A stretch of DNA of 64,000 nt from Phycisphaerales bacterium Planc_01 (lineage in GTDB: Bacteria; Planctomycetota; Phycisphaerae; Sedimentisphaerales; Anaerobacaceae), in assembly GCA_001603075.1 (NCBI GenBank), contig LVBB01000047.1, forward strand, positions 1 to 64,000, read 5' to 3'. The position numbers and the translations under genes are program-made. The notes under the pieces are model-generated. The model was given only the letters and a program-made list of their open reading frames with translations. It made no database searches and was not told the origin of the DNA. Positions 1 to 10,103 of this stretch are shown here, one piece after another (position 1 is the stretch's first letter; each line of letters begins with the position of its first letter).

Positions 1-300
1 CGGGCGCGCTTCTGGTTCGTAGCCAGATTCCTCCGCTCGGCTTCGCCTCGGTCGGAATGACAAAGAGGGCATGGTGCTCCGGTCGAAATGACAAGGTCTG
101 TCACTTGTGCTCGGCGGTCAATGGAGATCGCCTGTTATTGTCCTGTTCGGCGGCCTTCTGCCCCTTCTTGTCACCCCGAGCGCAGCGGAGGGGTCTGGCC
201 ATAGACCGGGCGCGCTTCTGGTTCGTAGCCAGATTCCTCCGCTCGGCTTCGCCTCGGTCGGAATGACAAAGAGGGCATGGTGCTCCGGTCGAAATGACAA
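1..300. repeat. Two near-identical copies (about 1-95 and 168-300) of a 'TTGTCATYCCGAGCGnAGCG...CGGAATGACAA' palindromic element
   Basis: Stretches starting at 1 (cgggcgcgcttctggttcgtagcc...) and about 207 are almost identical over ~95 bp; ends are inverted repeats. Confidence 0.85.
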
Positions 301-340
301 TGTCTATCACTTACGCTCACCGGCGAATGCAGAGCGGCTC

Positions 341-1024
341 CTATTCGGTTTCGGCGCCGGCGATGACGATGACGTATTCGCCTTTGGGGTTTTCTTCGAG
401 TTCGTCGAGCAGTTGGGACAGTCGGCCGCGTGTGACGCGCTCGAACATCTTGGTCAGCTCCTTGCAGACGGCGGCGTGGCGATTGCCGAAGACCTCCAGC
501 GCCTCGGTGAGGAACTTGCGGAGGCGGTAGGGGCTCTCGTAGTAGATCAGCGTGTGGGGCGAGTCCTTGTCCATTTCGAGGAACTTGCGTCGCTTGCCGC
601 TCTTGTGCGGCGGGAAGCCTCGGAACGTGAAGCTGTAGACCGGCATGCCCGAGAGCACCAGGGCCGGAATCAGCGCGGTGGGGCCCGGGATGGCGGTCAC
701 TTCGATGCCCTCGGTGACGGCCTCCCACAGCGCGATGAAGCCGGGGTCGGAGATGCTCGGTGTGCCGGCGCTGGTGACGACCGCGATGGACTTGCCCTCC
801 TGCAGCAGCCTCACGATCCGCCCGATGACGCGCTGCTCGTTGTGCTCGTGGAAAGCGATCTGCGGCTTCTTGATCTCGAAGTGTTTCAGCAGCAGCCCGG
901 TCCGCCGCGTGTCCTCGCTGGCCACGTAGTCCACCGAGCGCAGCGTCTCCAGCGCCCGCAGCGTAATATCACCGAGATTGCCAATCGGCGTCGAAACCAG
1001 ATACAGCTTGCCTGCTTCCGGCAT
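341..1024 (-). CDS. rsmI: 16S rRNA (cytidine(1402)-2'-O)-methyltransferase
   Basis: [72 protein letters not shown] motifs. Confidence 0.95.
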   Translation of the reverse strand: MPEAGKLYLVSTPIGNLGDITLRALETLRSVDYVASEDTRRTGLLLKHFEIKKPQIAFHEHNEQRVIGRIVRLLQEGKSIAVVTSAGTPSISDPGFIALWEAVTEGIEVTAIPGPTALIPALVLSGMPVYSFTFRGFPPHKSGKRRKFLEMDKDSPHTLIYYESPYRLRKFLTEALEVFGNRHAAVCKELTKMFERVTRGRLSQLLDELEENPKGEYVIVIAGAETE

Positions 1025-1044
1025 TCAGGACTCTCCGACGCTAT

Positions 1045-2013
1045 CTACTCGACGGTCGCCGATTCGTAGCGTCGCAGCGCTTTGCTCAGGCTCTCTTTCG
1101 CCTGCGCGTCGTCGGTCAGTTCGACGGCCTTCTTCTGGAGCGTGACGGCCTGGGCGACGTATTTTTTGCCCAGCTCGTACATCGCCAGGGCGTAGGTGTC
1201 GAGAATGGATGGGTTCTTCTCCTCCGTCAGCTTGACGGCCTTGGCGGCGGCGGCGCGGGCCAGTTCGAGGTCGCGGCTCTCTTGAGGCACGTCGGTCAGG
1301 ATCCGCCAGGCCAGGGCGTTCAGCATGGCGCTGTTGTCGGAGCCGACGAGCTGCGCGCCGATCGCGGCCGCCTCGCCGGGGTTCGTGTCAACGGTCGTGA
1401 AGTAGCTCTTGTAGAGCGCGAGCACACGGGCCTCCTCCTTCTCCCGGGCGGCCTGCTTCGCCGCGTAGGCGACCGCGTCGAACCGATCGTTGACGACCTC
1501 CTCCAGCACTTCATCCATGCCGGCCATGGGGTGTCCGCGCCAGAGGAGCGTGCCGTCCTTGCCGACGATGAACGCGTGCGGAATGCCCTGGACACCGAAG
1601 GCGTCCATGTAGCCCTTCCAGACCTGCCCTTCGCGATCGACCGCGACGGCGTACTCCATCTTCTTCTGCTCGTCCATCTGCGCGACGAACGGCTTGACGA
1701 TATCGGCCGTCTCGTTGGAGACACCGACGATCGTGACGCGCTGGTCCTTGAACCGGTGCTGGATCTCGGTCAGGTGCGGAATGCTCGTTCGGCAGGGCGG
1801 GCACCACGTCGCCCAGAACTCGACCACGTAGATCGAGCCCGGCGTCAGTTGCACCGGCCCGCCCTTGATCCATTGCAGCCCCGCCAGCGGCGCCGCCGGG
1901 CCGCCGAGCTGACCCGGCGCAGGATTGGACGATTCCTTCTGGGCCGCACCGACCACGATCGCCAGGACCAACAACGCTACAACACCTGCACAAAGACTCG
2001 CTCTCCGCTTCAT
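1045..2013 (-). CDS. TlpA-like thioredoxin-domain protein with signal peptide
   Basis: VVEFWATWCPPCRTSIPHLTEI motif; start taken at MKRRASLC inside ORF 1045..2097. Confidence 0.85.
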   Translation of the reverse strand: MKRRASLCAGVVALLVLAIVVGAAQKESSNPAPGQLGGPAAPLAGLQWIKGGPVQLTPGSIYVVEFWATWCPPCRTSIPHLTEIQHRFKDQRVTIVGVSNETADIVKPFVAQMDEQKKMEYAVAVDREGQVWKGYMDAFGVQGIPHAFIVGKDGTLLWRGHPMAGMDEVLEEVVNDRFDAVAYAAKQAAREKEEARVLALYKSYFTTVDTNPGEAAAIGAQLVGSDNSAMLNALAWRILTDVPQESRDLELARAAAAKAVKLTEEKNPSILDTYALAMYELGKKYVAQAVTLQKKAVELTDDAQAKESLSKALRRYESATVE

Positions 2014-2145
2014 GATGGCTCCCTTCTTCTGTCGGGCAGTCTCGCGCGATCCGCCAAGCACCGCCTCCGGTCTTCCAAAATGTTCGATGTTTGCCATGCC
2101 ACCATCATACCCGCATAACGCTCGATTGGAAATGGCGCGGTCCCG

Positions 2146-2892
2146 TCAAGACCCCATCTGCCCCACTATGTGCAGGACGAGGGCCGGGGCGACGATGGCG
2201 GCCGTCTCGGTTCGCAGGATACGCGGGCCGAGGGTCACCGCGATGGCGCCACTGTCGCGGGCCTGGGCGGTCTCGTCGTCGGTGAACCCGCCTTCGGGGC
2301 CGATCAGCAGGGCAATCGATCTCGGCGTCTTGCCATCGGGCCGCAGGGCGTCGTTCAATGCGAGCGTTTCGCCCGACGTGGACGCGATCAGGGTGTGATC
2401 GAATCCGCCGAGCTGCGAGAGGGCCTGAGGCCACGTGATTGCCTTTTCGATCTGCGGGACGCAACCTCGGTGGGACTGCTCGGCCGCCTCGGCGACGATC
2501 CGCCGCCAGCGGACGAGCTTCCTGTCGTCGATGTGCCTGGCTCGCAGCAGCGTCCGTTCGGTCTGGACGGGGACGAATCGCGCCACGCCCACCTCGGTGC
2601 CCTTCTGGAGGACCCACTCGAACTTCTCGCGGGCCAGCAGGCCCTGGAACAGGGCAATCTGTACGTCCGGCTCGCCCGTCGCTTGGCGCGTGCTCACGAC
2701 CCGCCCGACCACCTCGCGGCCGACGCTGGTCAGGGTCACGTCGAATTCGCTTCCTGCGCCGTCGAGGGCGACGATCCCGTCGCCTGCTCTGAGCCGCAGC
2801 ACATGGCAGACCTGATGCGCCTGCTCGGCGCCGAGCCGAACCAGATCGCCTTCAAATCCCGATTCCGATACAAAAAAGCGGTTGGCACTCAT
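2146..2892 (-). CDS. rsmE: 16S rRNA (uracil(1498)-N3)-methyltransferase
   Basis: MSANRFFVSESGFEG..., HQVCHVLRLRAGD, LLIGPEGGFTDDE, TLGPRILRTETA motifs. Confidence 0.93.
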   Translation of the reverse strand: MSANRFFVSESGFEGDLVRLGAEQAHQVCHVLRLRAGDGIVALDGAGSEFDVTLTSVGREVVGRVVSTRQATGEPDVQIALFQGLLAREKFEWVLQKGTEVGVARFVPVQTERTLLRARHIDDRKLVRWRRIVAEAAEQSHRGCVPQIEKAITWPQALSQLGGFDHTLIASTSGETLALNDALRPDGKTPRSIALLIGPEGGFTDDETAQARDSGAIAVTLGPRILRTETAAIVAPALVLHIVGQMGS

Positions 2893-3001
2893 AGGATGAG
2901 GGTATCTTATTATACTTTGGTGTAACTTGCGGGGGCTTATTATAGTTTTGGGCCGAAAAGTATAACAGCGTTCGGGCCGGCCCGCCGAGGAGTGATTCCT
3001 G

Positions 3002-3658
3002 GTGACGATTCCCATTCTCTATGAGGACGACGACATCCTGGCCGTGAGCAAGCCTGAGGCCCTGGCGGCGATTCCCGAGCGGCGCGGGCAGGGCGGGTCG
3101 CTGTTCGAGGTCCTCTGCGAGCAGCGGGGCGAGAAGCTCTACATCGTCCACCGGATCGACAAAGAAACCAGCGGCTTGATCGTCTTCGCCCGACACGCCG
3201 AGGCTCACCGCCGGCTCAATCGGCAGTTCGAAACGCGCGAGGTCGAAAAGACGTATCTGGCTCTGGCGCATGGGGTTATCGCCGAAGATGCCGGCTCGAT
3301 CGATGCGCCACTGAGGCAGTTCGGCTCGGGTCGCGTGGCCGTCGATCCCGAGCGGGGCAAGCCCAGTGCGACCGGGTTCTGCGTTGTGAAACGCTTCGGA
3401 TCGCACACACTGGTTGAGGCCCGCCCGCGAACGGGCCGTCGCCACCAGATCCGTGTCCACCTTTACCATCTCGGCCACCCCATCGCAGGCGACCCGCTCT
3501 ACGGCGACGAGGCCACGCGTCGAGGCTTCACCCGGATGATGCTCCACGCCTGGCGGCTGGAGCTGACTTTGCCCTCCGGCCAGGGCCTCGCGCTTGAGGC
3601 CCCCATCCCCGAATCGTTCGAGCACGTCCTGGATGCCCTCGAACCTCCGCCGGCTTGA
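3002..3658 (+). CDS. RluA-family pseudouridine synthase
   Basis: YIVHRIDKETSGLIVFAR, RPRTGRRHQIRVHLYHLGHPIAGDPLYG motifs. Confidence 0.92.
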   Translation: MTIPILYEDDDILAVSKPEALAAIPERRGQGGSLFEVLCEQRGEKLYIVHRIDKETSGLIVFARHAEAHRRLNRQFETREVEKTYLALAHGVIAEDAGSIDAPLRQFGSGRVAVDPERGKPSATGFCVVKRFGSHTLVEARPRTGRRHQIRVHLYHLGHPIAGDPLYGDEATRRGFTRMMLHAWRLELTLPSGQGLALEAPIPESFEHVLDALEPPPA

Positions 3659-3805
3659 GAGGCCGTCTGATCGCGTCGCAGCAGGGGTGCAAGGTAAATT
3701 GCCCTTGACGAGAGTCCGCTACGGCGGTATGACGATGCCTCGAATTGCCCGTCCTGCCTGTGGGGCAGGGGGCACGATGGTGGTCTTCTACGCGAGGAAC
3801 CTGCG

Positions 3806-4366
3806 GTGAAAGCAAGTGATATGCGGCCGGGAATGGCCTTTATGATCGACGATCAACTCTGCGTCTGCGCCCAGGCGACCCACGTGACCCCGGGCAACCT
3901 GCGGGCCTTCGTCCAGGCCAAGCTGCGGAGGCTTTCCGACGGCGTCATGCTCGAGAAGCGCCTGCGGAGCACCGAGGACGTCGAGCAGGCCTTTCTCGAC
4001 CGCCGCGATATGGAGTATCTCTATTCCGACGGCACCGGGCATATCCTCATGGACAGCAAGACCTACGACCAGATCACCGTCAGCGATGAGGTCGTGGGCG
4101 AGGCGATCCAGTACTTCAAACCGAACACCACGATCACTGTGGCCGTCCACGACGGCAACGTCGTCAGTCTCGAACTGCCCAACACGGTCGATCTGGAGGT
4201 CACGGACACCGAGCCCGGCATCAAGGGCGCGACCGCGACGAAGCAGTTGAAAGAAGCCACCCTCGAAACGGGACTCAAGACCCGCGTGCCGCCGTTCATC
4301 AACATCGGCGACGTCATCCGCGTCAGCACCACCGACGGCTCCTACCTCAGCCGCGCCAGGGAATAG
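3806..4366 (+). CDS. efp: Elongation factor P
   Basis: Full-length EF-P: MKASDMRPGMAFMIDDQLC, THVTPGNLRAFVQAKLRRLSDG, LELPNTVDLEVTDTEPGIKG..., FINIGDVIRVSTTDGSYLSRARE. Confidence 0.95.
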   Translation: MKASDMRPGMAFMIDDQLCVCAQATHVTPGNLRAFVQAKLRRLSDGVMLEKRLRSTEDVEQAFLDRRDMEYLYSDGTGHILMDSKTYDQITVSDEVVGEAIQYFKPNTTITVAVHDGNVVSLELPNTVDLEVTDTEPGIKGATATKQLKEATLETGLKTRVPPFINIGDVIRVSTTDGSYLSRARE

Positions 4367-4369
4367 CGC

Positions 4370-4901
4370 CACCGCAAGAATCTGCTTCTGCGGCGGTCTC
4401 TCAGACAGCGGCCTCTTCGGCACCGGTGCCTGGGGCATCCATCCCACTTACGACATCACCTTCGGTTGGACGGTGACGCAGAACCCCGATCTGTCGTGGC
4501 ATTACCTCTACACCTTTGACAGCACGGGGATTCAGGGCAACATCAGTCACCTGGTGATCGAGGTGTCGCCTTCGTTCACAGCCGAGGATATCTTCAACGC
4601 TGTGCCTGCGTGGATGGGAGCGGTCCGGAGTGGCACAGCGCGCTGAACGGCAATAACACCCTCCCCGATTCGTTCTTTGGGCGGAATTTTCAAAACCCGG
4701 CCACCTTCGTGGTGACCATCGAGTTCGACAGTTGGCGAAGTCCTGTCTGGGGCGACATCTATGCCAAAGACGGTCAATCCAGCGGACTGGGACCCCGATG
4801 CGCCGCCCGACAACGGCTGCTATGAATTCCACGTGCTCGTGCCCGACACGACGACGGTTGCGATCCCTGCGCCGCCGCCGCACCCTGTGACGGTGCGATA
4901 A
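4370..4901 (+). pseudogene. Secreted-protein remnant with two apparent frameshifts and no start
   Basis: Readable in three successive frames: CFCGGLSDSGLFGTGAWGIHPTYDITFGWT..., SGPEWHSALNGNNTLPDSFFGRNFQNPATFVVTIEFDSWRSPVWGDIYAKD, VNPADWDPDAPPDNGCYEFHVLVPDTTTVAIPAPPPHPVTVR*. Confidence 0.6.
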
Positions 4902-5046
4902 AAAATGAAGTCACAGACTGAATCCCTGCGAACTTCCTTGACGGTTCGCCCATAGCATTACATTATGGGTCGTATGAAGGAACTGCTATCGGGGTAACCG
5001 GCCGCGACCAGAGGGTACGCCGGCCGATCAGGCAAGGAGGTTTGTC

Positions 5047-5811
5047 ATGGGCGCAAGGATGCGATTCATCTGCGCGGCGTTCGTCTCTCTTATCGTCCTT
5101 TCTTCGTCACTTCAGGCGGCTCCCACGGTCGTCGATTTGACAACGCCCGGGTCATCGGGGCAGATCAACGGTGCCTGGTTCTACCAGGCGGATCCGAAGC
5201 CGACGGGCACCGGGTACATCCGGTCGTTCGTACGTCTGCAAACGAACGATGACATCTCGCAGGGCTACAACACCGATGGGCGGCCGCTGCAATTCGACGA
5301 AAACGAATCGGGTGAGTTCACTCGGTCGCTGCGCCTGGCTGACGTGCCCGTCGTGACCTTCGGCGAAACGGAGTACCGGGAGTTTCTGCTCGACATCAAC
5401 GAAAGCAAGGGTGGGGATAAGCGTCTCCTTTCGCTGGACACTATTGAGATTTACCTCGGTGGTTCCGGGGATCTGCTGGACTATCCGAACCTTGGAACGC
5501 TGATCTACGATCTCGATGATGGGGCCGACAACTGGATTCTGTTGGACTACAGCCTCAATCCGGGCAGCGGTGGCGGTGACATGCTGGCGTACATCCCGAA
5601 CAGCCTGTTCACCGGCGAGGGCGACTACGTGTATCTGTATTCCCGATTCGGTGAGAACCACGCCAATACGGCGGGATTCGAAGAATGGGCGGTGCGCGAA
5701 CACGAGAGCGAGTATGAGCCCCCCGTCGTGATCCCGGCGCCAGGGGCTATTCTGCTGGTCGGCTTGGGAAGCATTGTCGTTGGCCTGCTGCGCGGACGTC
5801 TGATCTCATAG
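5047..5811 (+). CDS. Secreted protein with PEP-CTERM-like C-terminal sorting signal
   Basis: Signal peptide; C-terminus VIPAPGAILLVGLGSIVVGLLRGRLIS; RBS aaggagg upstream. Confidence 0.8.
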   Translation: MGARMRFICAAFVSLIVLSSSLQAAPTVVDLTTPGSSGQINGAWFYQADPKPTGTGYIRSFVRLQTNDDISQGYNTDGRPLQFDENESGEFTRSLRLADVPVVTFGETEYREFLLDINESKGGDKRLLSLDTIEIYLGGSGDLLDYPNLGTLIYDLDDGADNWILLDYSLNPGSGGGDMLAYIPNSLFTGEGDYVYLYSRFGENHANTAGFEEWAVREHESEYEPPVVIPAPGAILLVGLGSIVVGLLRGRLIS

Positions 5812-5835
5812 CCCGTAACAGGGTGATCGTCTCCG

Positions 5836-5868
5836 GGGCGTCGGCCAAAGACCGACGCCCTTGTTATT
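5836..5868 (+). terminator. Rho-independent terminator candidate
   Basis: gggcgtcgg/ccgacgccc 9-bp stem followed by ttgttattt, just after the 5047 gene. Confidence 0.65.
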
Positions 5869-5890
5869 TCCATCCGTTGTTCTGCTGATT

Positions 5891-6301
5891 TCATTGCGCC
5901 AGGGCGGCGAGGAGGCGGGTGGCGGTTTCGGGGGGTAATTCCGCTGCGGGGTCGGGTTCTGTCCGTCCCGGTGTCTTGACGGCCGGGTCGGGCGCGGTTG
6001 GCGGGGCGACGATGTCGAGGCAGGCCCGGCGGGCCGTCTCTTCCTTCTGGCATTTGGTCAGGTCGATCAGTGTCTTGGCGGCTTTGGGGGCGTGGCGGGC
6101 CAGGGTCAGGCGGGCCTCGCGATAGGCCCGCGCGACGCGTCGCTCGAAGCATTCGCAGAACGCCTCGTCGTTCAGCCACCGGTCATATAGTGCGGCGCTG
6201 ACGTTGTGTTTGGCGAGCACCTCGGGTTCGGTCATCTCGCCGGTGAAGAGATCCTCGATTGCGGCGCGCTGCCGGCGGGTCAGTTGTTTGCGTTCGGACA
6301 T
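5891..6301 (-). CDS. Phage terminase small-subunit-like HTH protein
   Basis: LTRRQRAAIEDLFTGEMTEPEVLAKHNVSAALYDRWLNDEAFCECFERR HTH-type N-terminus. Confidence 0.5.
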   Translation of the reverse strand: MSERKQLTRRQRAAIEDLFTGEMTEPEVLAKHNVSAALYDRWLNDEAFCECFERRVARAYREARLTLARHAPKAAKTLIDLTKCQKEETARRACLDIVAPPTAPDPAVKTPGRTEPDPAAELPPETATRLLAALAQ

Positions 6302-6382
6302 CGTGATACCTTCCTTTCAAAGACGATTGTCTTGTTCCCATGGTGGATCGCGTTCGTGAGTGGCGGCGACCGCGCGATTCTC

Positions 6383-6484
6383 TTGTCACCCCGAGCGGAA
6401 CGAAGTGCAGTCGAGGGGTCTGGCCATAGATCGAACGTGCTCGTGATTCACTGCCAGATGTCTCGGCTCCGCTCGACATGACAA
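6383..6484. repeat. TTGTCA...TGACAA palindromic element
   Basis: ttgtcaccccgagcggaacg...cgctcgacatgacaa. Confidence 0.8.
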
Positions 6485-6614
6485 ACTGTGGAATGGACGC
6501 CGGTGTCTTGCATCTACGCCTCGGGCCAGTTGGGTCGGGGATTTTTGGATTGCGGCGGGGCGGCGCGCGGGATAGCCTATCGACAATCCATATACGCCTG
6601 TTAAGGAGTCGCAC

Positions 6615-7151
6615 ATGAGCGCAAGAGGAGTTGCCATCCTGCTGTTGTCGGCCGTGTTGGCCGTGGCGGGGGCCGGCTGTTCGACCGGTTCAGGTCTGGA
6701 GTGCGGCGTCTTCGGGGCCTATCTCGACTCCGACGACCTCGGCGACGGCTACGGCGGCGGGGTCAAGGTCGAACTCAACCCCATCGACATCGTCAGCATC
6801 GACGCGCGCGCCAGCTACATCCGCTTCGACGACACCAGTGTCAACATGTTCCCGTTCGAAGCGGCGGCCCTGCTGAACTTCCCGATCCTCTTCGAGCACA
6901 TCGTCCCGTACATCGGCGCCGGCGTCGGCTACTACATCTTCGATGCCAGCGGCGTCGACCTCGACGACGAGGTGGGCTTCTTCCCGCTGGCCGGTCTGGA
7001 GATCGGCCTGCAGAAACTCTCGCTCATGGTCGAGGCCCGCTGGCTGTTCCTCGAAGCCGACGTCGACAGCGCCAGGAGCGAACTCGAACACATCACCAAG
7101 GCCGACGTCGACGGGCTGGGCATCAACGCGGGTCTGATCTATCGCTTCTGA
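6615..7151 (+). CDS. Lipoprotein / outer-membrane beta-barrel-like protein
   Basis: Lipobox-like VLAVAGAGC; alternating beta pattern ending in aromatic IYRF. Confidence 0.6.
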   Translation: MSARGVAILLLSAVLAVAGAGCSTGSGLECGVFGAYLDSDDLGDGYGGGVKVELNPIDIVSIDARASYIRFDDTSVNMFPFEAAALLNFPILFEHIVPYIGAGVGYYIFDASGVDLDDEVGFFPLAGLEIGLQKLSLMVEARWLFLEADVDSARSELEHITKADVDGLGINAGLIYRF

Positions 7152-7166
7152 GGGCGGCCCCTCGCG

Positions 7167-7517
7167 ATGTCACATGGGGACATCGGCGAGGGCCATCGTG
7201 ACATGAACCCGCAAGCCGCCCAGGTCTGGAACTTCGCGCTGGCCAAGATGGCCAAGGCCCGGACGTACATCGAGGCCGCGCAGGACGAGCAGGCCAAGAC
7301 GGAGATCGCCAAGGCGGTCTACGTCGGGGCCGGCGCGTTGCTCTACCTTTACGGCGAGAGCCCACAGGAGCAGGCGGCCCACCAGGCGGCCCAGCGCTTC
7401 ATCGGCGAGATGGCCGGCGCCGACTGCTCGGCTGCGCAGGCGTACGGCGCCGCGTGCAAGATCCTCGGCATGATCGCCGAGATGGCGCCGCCCGAGGACC
7501 CGCTGCCGGCGCCATAA
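7167..7517 (+). CDS. Hypothetical protein
   Basis: Open frame between two genes on the same strand; start may be 7203. Confidence 0.5.
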   Translation: MSHGDIGEGHRDMNPQAAQVWNFALAKMAKARTYIEAAQDEQAKTEIAKAVYVGAGALLYLYGESPQEQAAHQAAQRFIGEMAGADCSAAQAYGAACKILGMIAEMAPPEDPLPAP

Positions 7518-7555
7518 GCGCGCCGCAAGGCCGGAGACGACAGGGGAACGAAACC

Positions 7556-8344
7556 ATGACGAACGACAGCAAGACGGCGTTGATTACGGGGGCGTCGAGC
7601 GGGATTGGGACCGAGTTGGCGCGCATTCACGCCGAACGCGGCGGCGATCTGGTGCTGGTCGCCCGCCGGCAGGACCGGCTCGAAGCGCTCAAGGCCGATC
7701 TCGAAACGGCCCATGGCATCCGGGCCCATTTCATCGTCAAGGACCTCGCTCGCCCCGAGGCGGCCGCCGAGATCCACGACGAGCTGACCAGCCGGGGCGT
7801 GACGATCGACTATCTCATCAACAATGCCGGCTTCGGCAACGGGGGCTTCTTCCACGAGCAGGACTGGGCCCGCAACGAGGCGATGATCCAGGTCAACGTT
7901 ACCGCCGTGGCGGCGCTGATGCGCCGGTTCGTGCCCGAGATGATCTCGCGCGGCAGCGGGCGGATTCTCAACGTCGCGTCGATGGCCGCCTTTCTGCCGG
8001 GGCCGCTCCAGGCGACATACTATGCGACCAAGGCGTTCGTCGTCTCGTTCAGCGAGGCCATCGGCAACGAGCTGGCGGGAACTGGTGTCACCGTCACAGC
8101 ACTGTGTCCGGGCCCGGTGGACACCGAGTTCATCGAGAAGGCCAACCTGCGGCAGGCCAAAGGCTTCGCCCGCACCGTCTCGGCTCGCGGCGTCGCCGAA
8201 GCAGGCTACAACGCCATGCTCAAGGGCAAGCCGATCATCGTCCCCGGCCCGGTCAACAAGCTGATCATTCACCTGCTGCTCCGCCTGACCCCCCGCCGCG
8301 GCGCCACCGCCATCAGCCGGGCCATGATGGAAAAGAAGACCTGA
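7556..8344 (+). CDS. SDR-family NAD(P)-dependent oxidoreductase
   Basis: TALITGASSGIGTELAR, NNAGFGNGG, YYATKAFVVSFSEA. Confidence 0.92.
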   Translation: MTNDSKTALITGASSGIGTELARIHAERGGDLVLVARRQDRLEALKADLETAHGIRAHFIVKDLARPEAAAEIHDELTSRGVTIDYLINNAGFGNGGFFHEQDWARNEAMIQVNVTAVAALMRRFVPEMISRGSGRILNVASMAAFLPGPLQATYYATKAFVVSFSEAIGNELAGTGVTVTALCPGPVDTEFIEKANLRQAKGFARTVSARGVAEAGYNAMLKGKPIIVPGPVNKLIIHLLLRLTPRRGATAISRAMMEKKT

Positions 8345-8523
8345 CGCTGCCGCCAACCCACCACGTGACATGCAGGGCCCTCGTCCGCGAATCAGGGCGT
8401 TCTTGCGGCCCGGGGGGCGACCGCGCGGCTACCTTCGCCAATGGCTCGCGCGAGGGGCGAAAAATGGACCCTTGCCACAGCCAAAGGCTGCATCGCTCCG
8501 GCCGTTTGGAGGGACATCCGAGC

Positions 8524-8551
8524 TTGACAAATCAGCAAAATGGGGTATACT
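8524..8551 (+). promoter_or_regulatory. Sigma70-like promoter candidate TTGACA-N16-TATACT
   Basis: ttgaca at 8524-8529, tatact at 8546-8551. Confidence 0.5.
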
Positions 8552-8831
8552 GATAGTAATGGAGGATGGGCCGGTGGCGGATGAAAAGGCCACGCCGAGA
8601 ATGATCCTCCAGCATGCACAGATGGGGAACCAGATCACAGGATGGCACAACCGGGGGCGCGAGAAGGTTCGATGTGTCCGTATGCCGCGTGACGCTCCAT
8701 GTTCAACGAATCTCATCTCAAAGTCTCCACGTCGAGTCCCGATCCCGAGGGACGGGATCGGGACGGCTCGACGGCAAGCAGGTACGGACCGCTCTGGCGA
8801 CGGTCCGAAATGGATGGAAGGGTGCAGACCC

Positions 8832-9044
8832 ATGGCAGAACGCTGCGAGATCGAATGTCCCTGTTGCGGCGGCGTCCACGTCGTCGATGTCCCCAGCCGA
8901 TTCGCCTGTGTGCGAAGCGTTCACATCAAGAAGACGGCCCCGCGCCTGAATCACATGGCCCTGTTCCGCCGCCTGTCCGAAGAGATCCAGCGCCGCTGCC
9001 CCAACACCCGCCAACTCTACCACCTCGTCTGCATCCGACCCTGA
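8832..9044 (+). CDS. Small CxxC-containing hypothetical protein
   Basis: MAERCEIECPCCGGVHVVDVPSRFACVRS... Confidence 0.5.
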   Translation: MAERCEIECPCCGGVHVVDVPSRFACVRSVHIKKTAPRLNHMALFRRLSEEIQRRCPNTRQLYHLVCIRP

Positions 9045-9077
9045 GCGAAGTCGGAAGGGCAAGGGGGACGGGTCCGG

Positions 9078-9437
9078 TCAGTTCATGGCATACGACTTCG
9101 CATCGTATTCCAGAACTCTCAGCGTGTCAAAGCCGGCAGGGATCTTGGTGCTCCCGGCGCGGTCGAAGGTCAGCGAGACGTTGCCCTCGACGACGGTGGG
9201 ATTCGCCGAGTAGCTGATGAGCGAGCCGTGGATGGTGGCGCCGGCGTTGCCGCTGAAGTACAGGCCGTCGGCGGCCACGACGCCCTCGATGGACGAATAG
9301 TTGCCGGTGAAGGTCGAAGGGGCGGTGCGGACGATGATCCCCTCCAGTGTGACGTTCCTGCCGAAGGTCACCACATTGGGTTGTTCGATCAGGAGGATGC
9401 CCTTGATGTTCACGGTCCCGTTACAGGCAGGGTTCAT
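9078..9437 (-). pseudogene. C-terminal fragment of a pilus-assembly-like protein
   Basis: IKGILLIEQPNVVTFGRNVTLEGIIV beta-solenoid-like text without a recognisable N-terminus. Confidence 0.4.
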
Positions 9438-9608
9438 GCCAGCGCAACGTTGGTCATGTTCTGATCGACCGGGGCGGCCTGCCGCCTCGAAACTTGCGTC
9501 TGTCTAAAGCGTGCGAACTACTCTTTCCGCTGCCACATGCCAACGAGCCGGCCTGGCCGAAGAGTCGTGTCGGACCGCTGGTGTGTCGAAGCCGTCGCGA
9601 TCGCGCCG

Positions 9609-10103
9609 TCAATAGGCGATGTACGCGATGTCCTCGTAGTCGGTGCCCGGATAGTTCAGGCAGATCTCGCCCGTGGTGGGGTTGTACAGCCAGCCGACGC
9701 CCGCAGTGCCCGCATCCGCCGCGAAATCCGTCGAGTAGGCAATGTGCGACTCCCCGTTGAACGGATTCGTCGGGACCTTCAGCAGATAGGGACCGTAGCT
9801 GAAGGGTGCGACAGGGGTCTTGCTCCCTGAAGGGATTCCATCAATCGTAGTAGTACCGGTGAATTGTGCGGGGAGAGTCGTCTCAGTAACCTCTGCACCT
9901 GCTGCATAGCCCGGTGGCGTGCCGTTGTGCTGCATCTTGTACAGCTCGATCTGGGCCCGCATGGTGTGCAGATTGCTCTTGGCCGAGGAGACCTTGGCCT
10001 CGGACGCATTGGTCTGATACGTCGGCAGGACGATGGCGCCGAGGATGCCCAGGATCGCCACGACGATCATCAGTTCGACCAGTGTAAAGCCTTTTCTTCG
10101 CAT
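9609..10103 (-). CDS. Type IV pilin-like / pseudopilin
   Basis: MRRKGFTLVELMIVVAILGILGAIVLP prepilin signal. Confidence 0.9.
   Translation of the reverse strand: MRRKGFTLVELMIVVAILGILGAIVLPTYQTNASEAKVSSAKSNLHTMRAQIELYKMQHNGTPPGYAAGAEVTETTLPAQFTGTTTIDGIPSGSKTPVAPFSYGPYLLKVPTNPFNGESHIAYSTDFAADAGTAGVGWLYNPTTGEICLNYPGTDYEDIAYIAY

Noticed and set aside
8370-9044. 224-aa ORF as one gene
   Set aside because: Only the last 70 aa (MAERCEIECPCCGG...) look like a real protein; the start probably lies at 8832.
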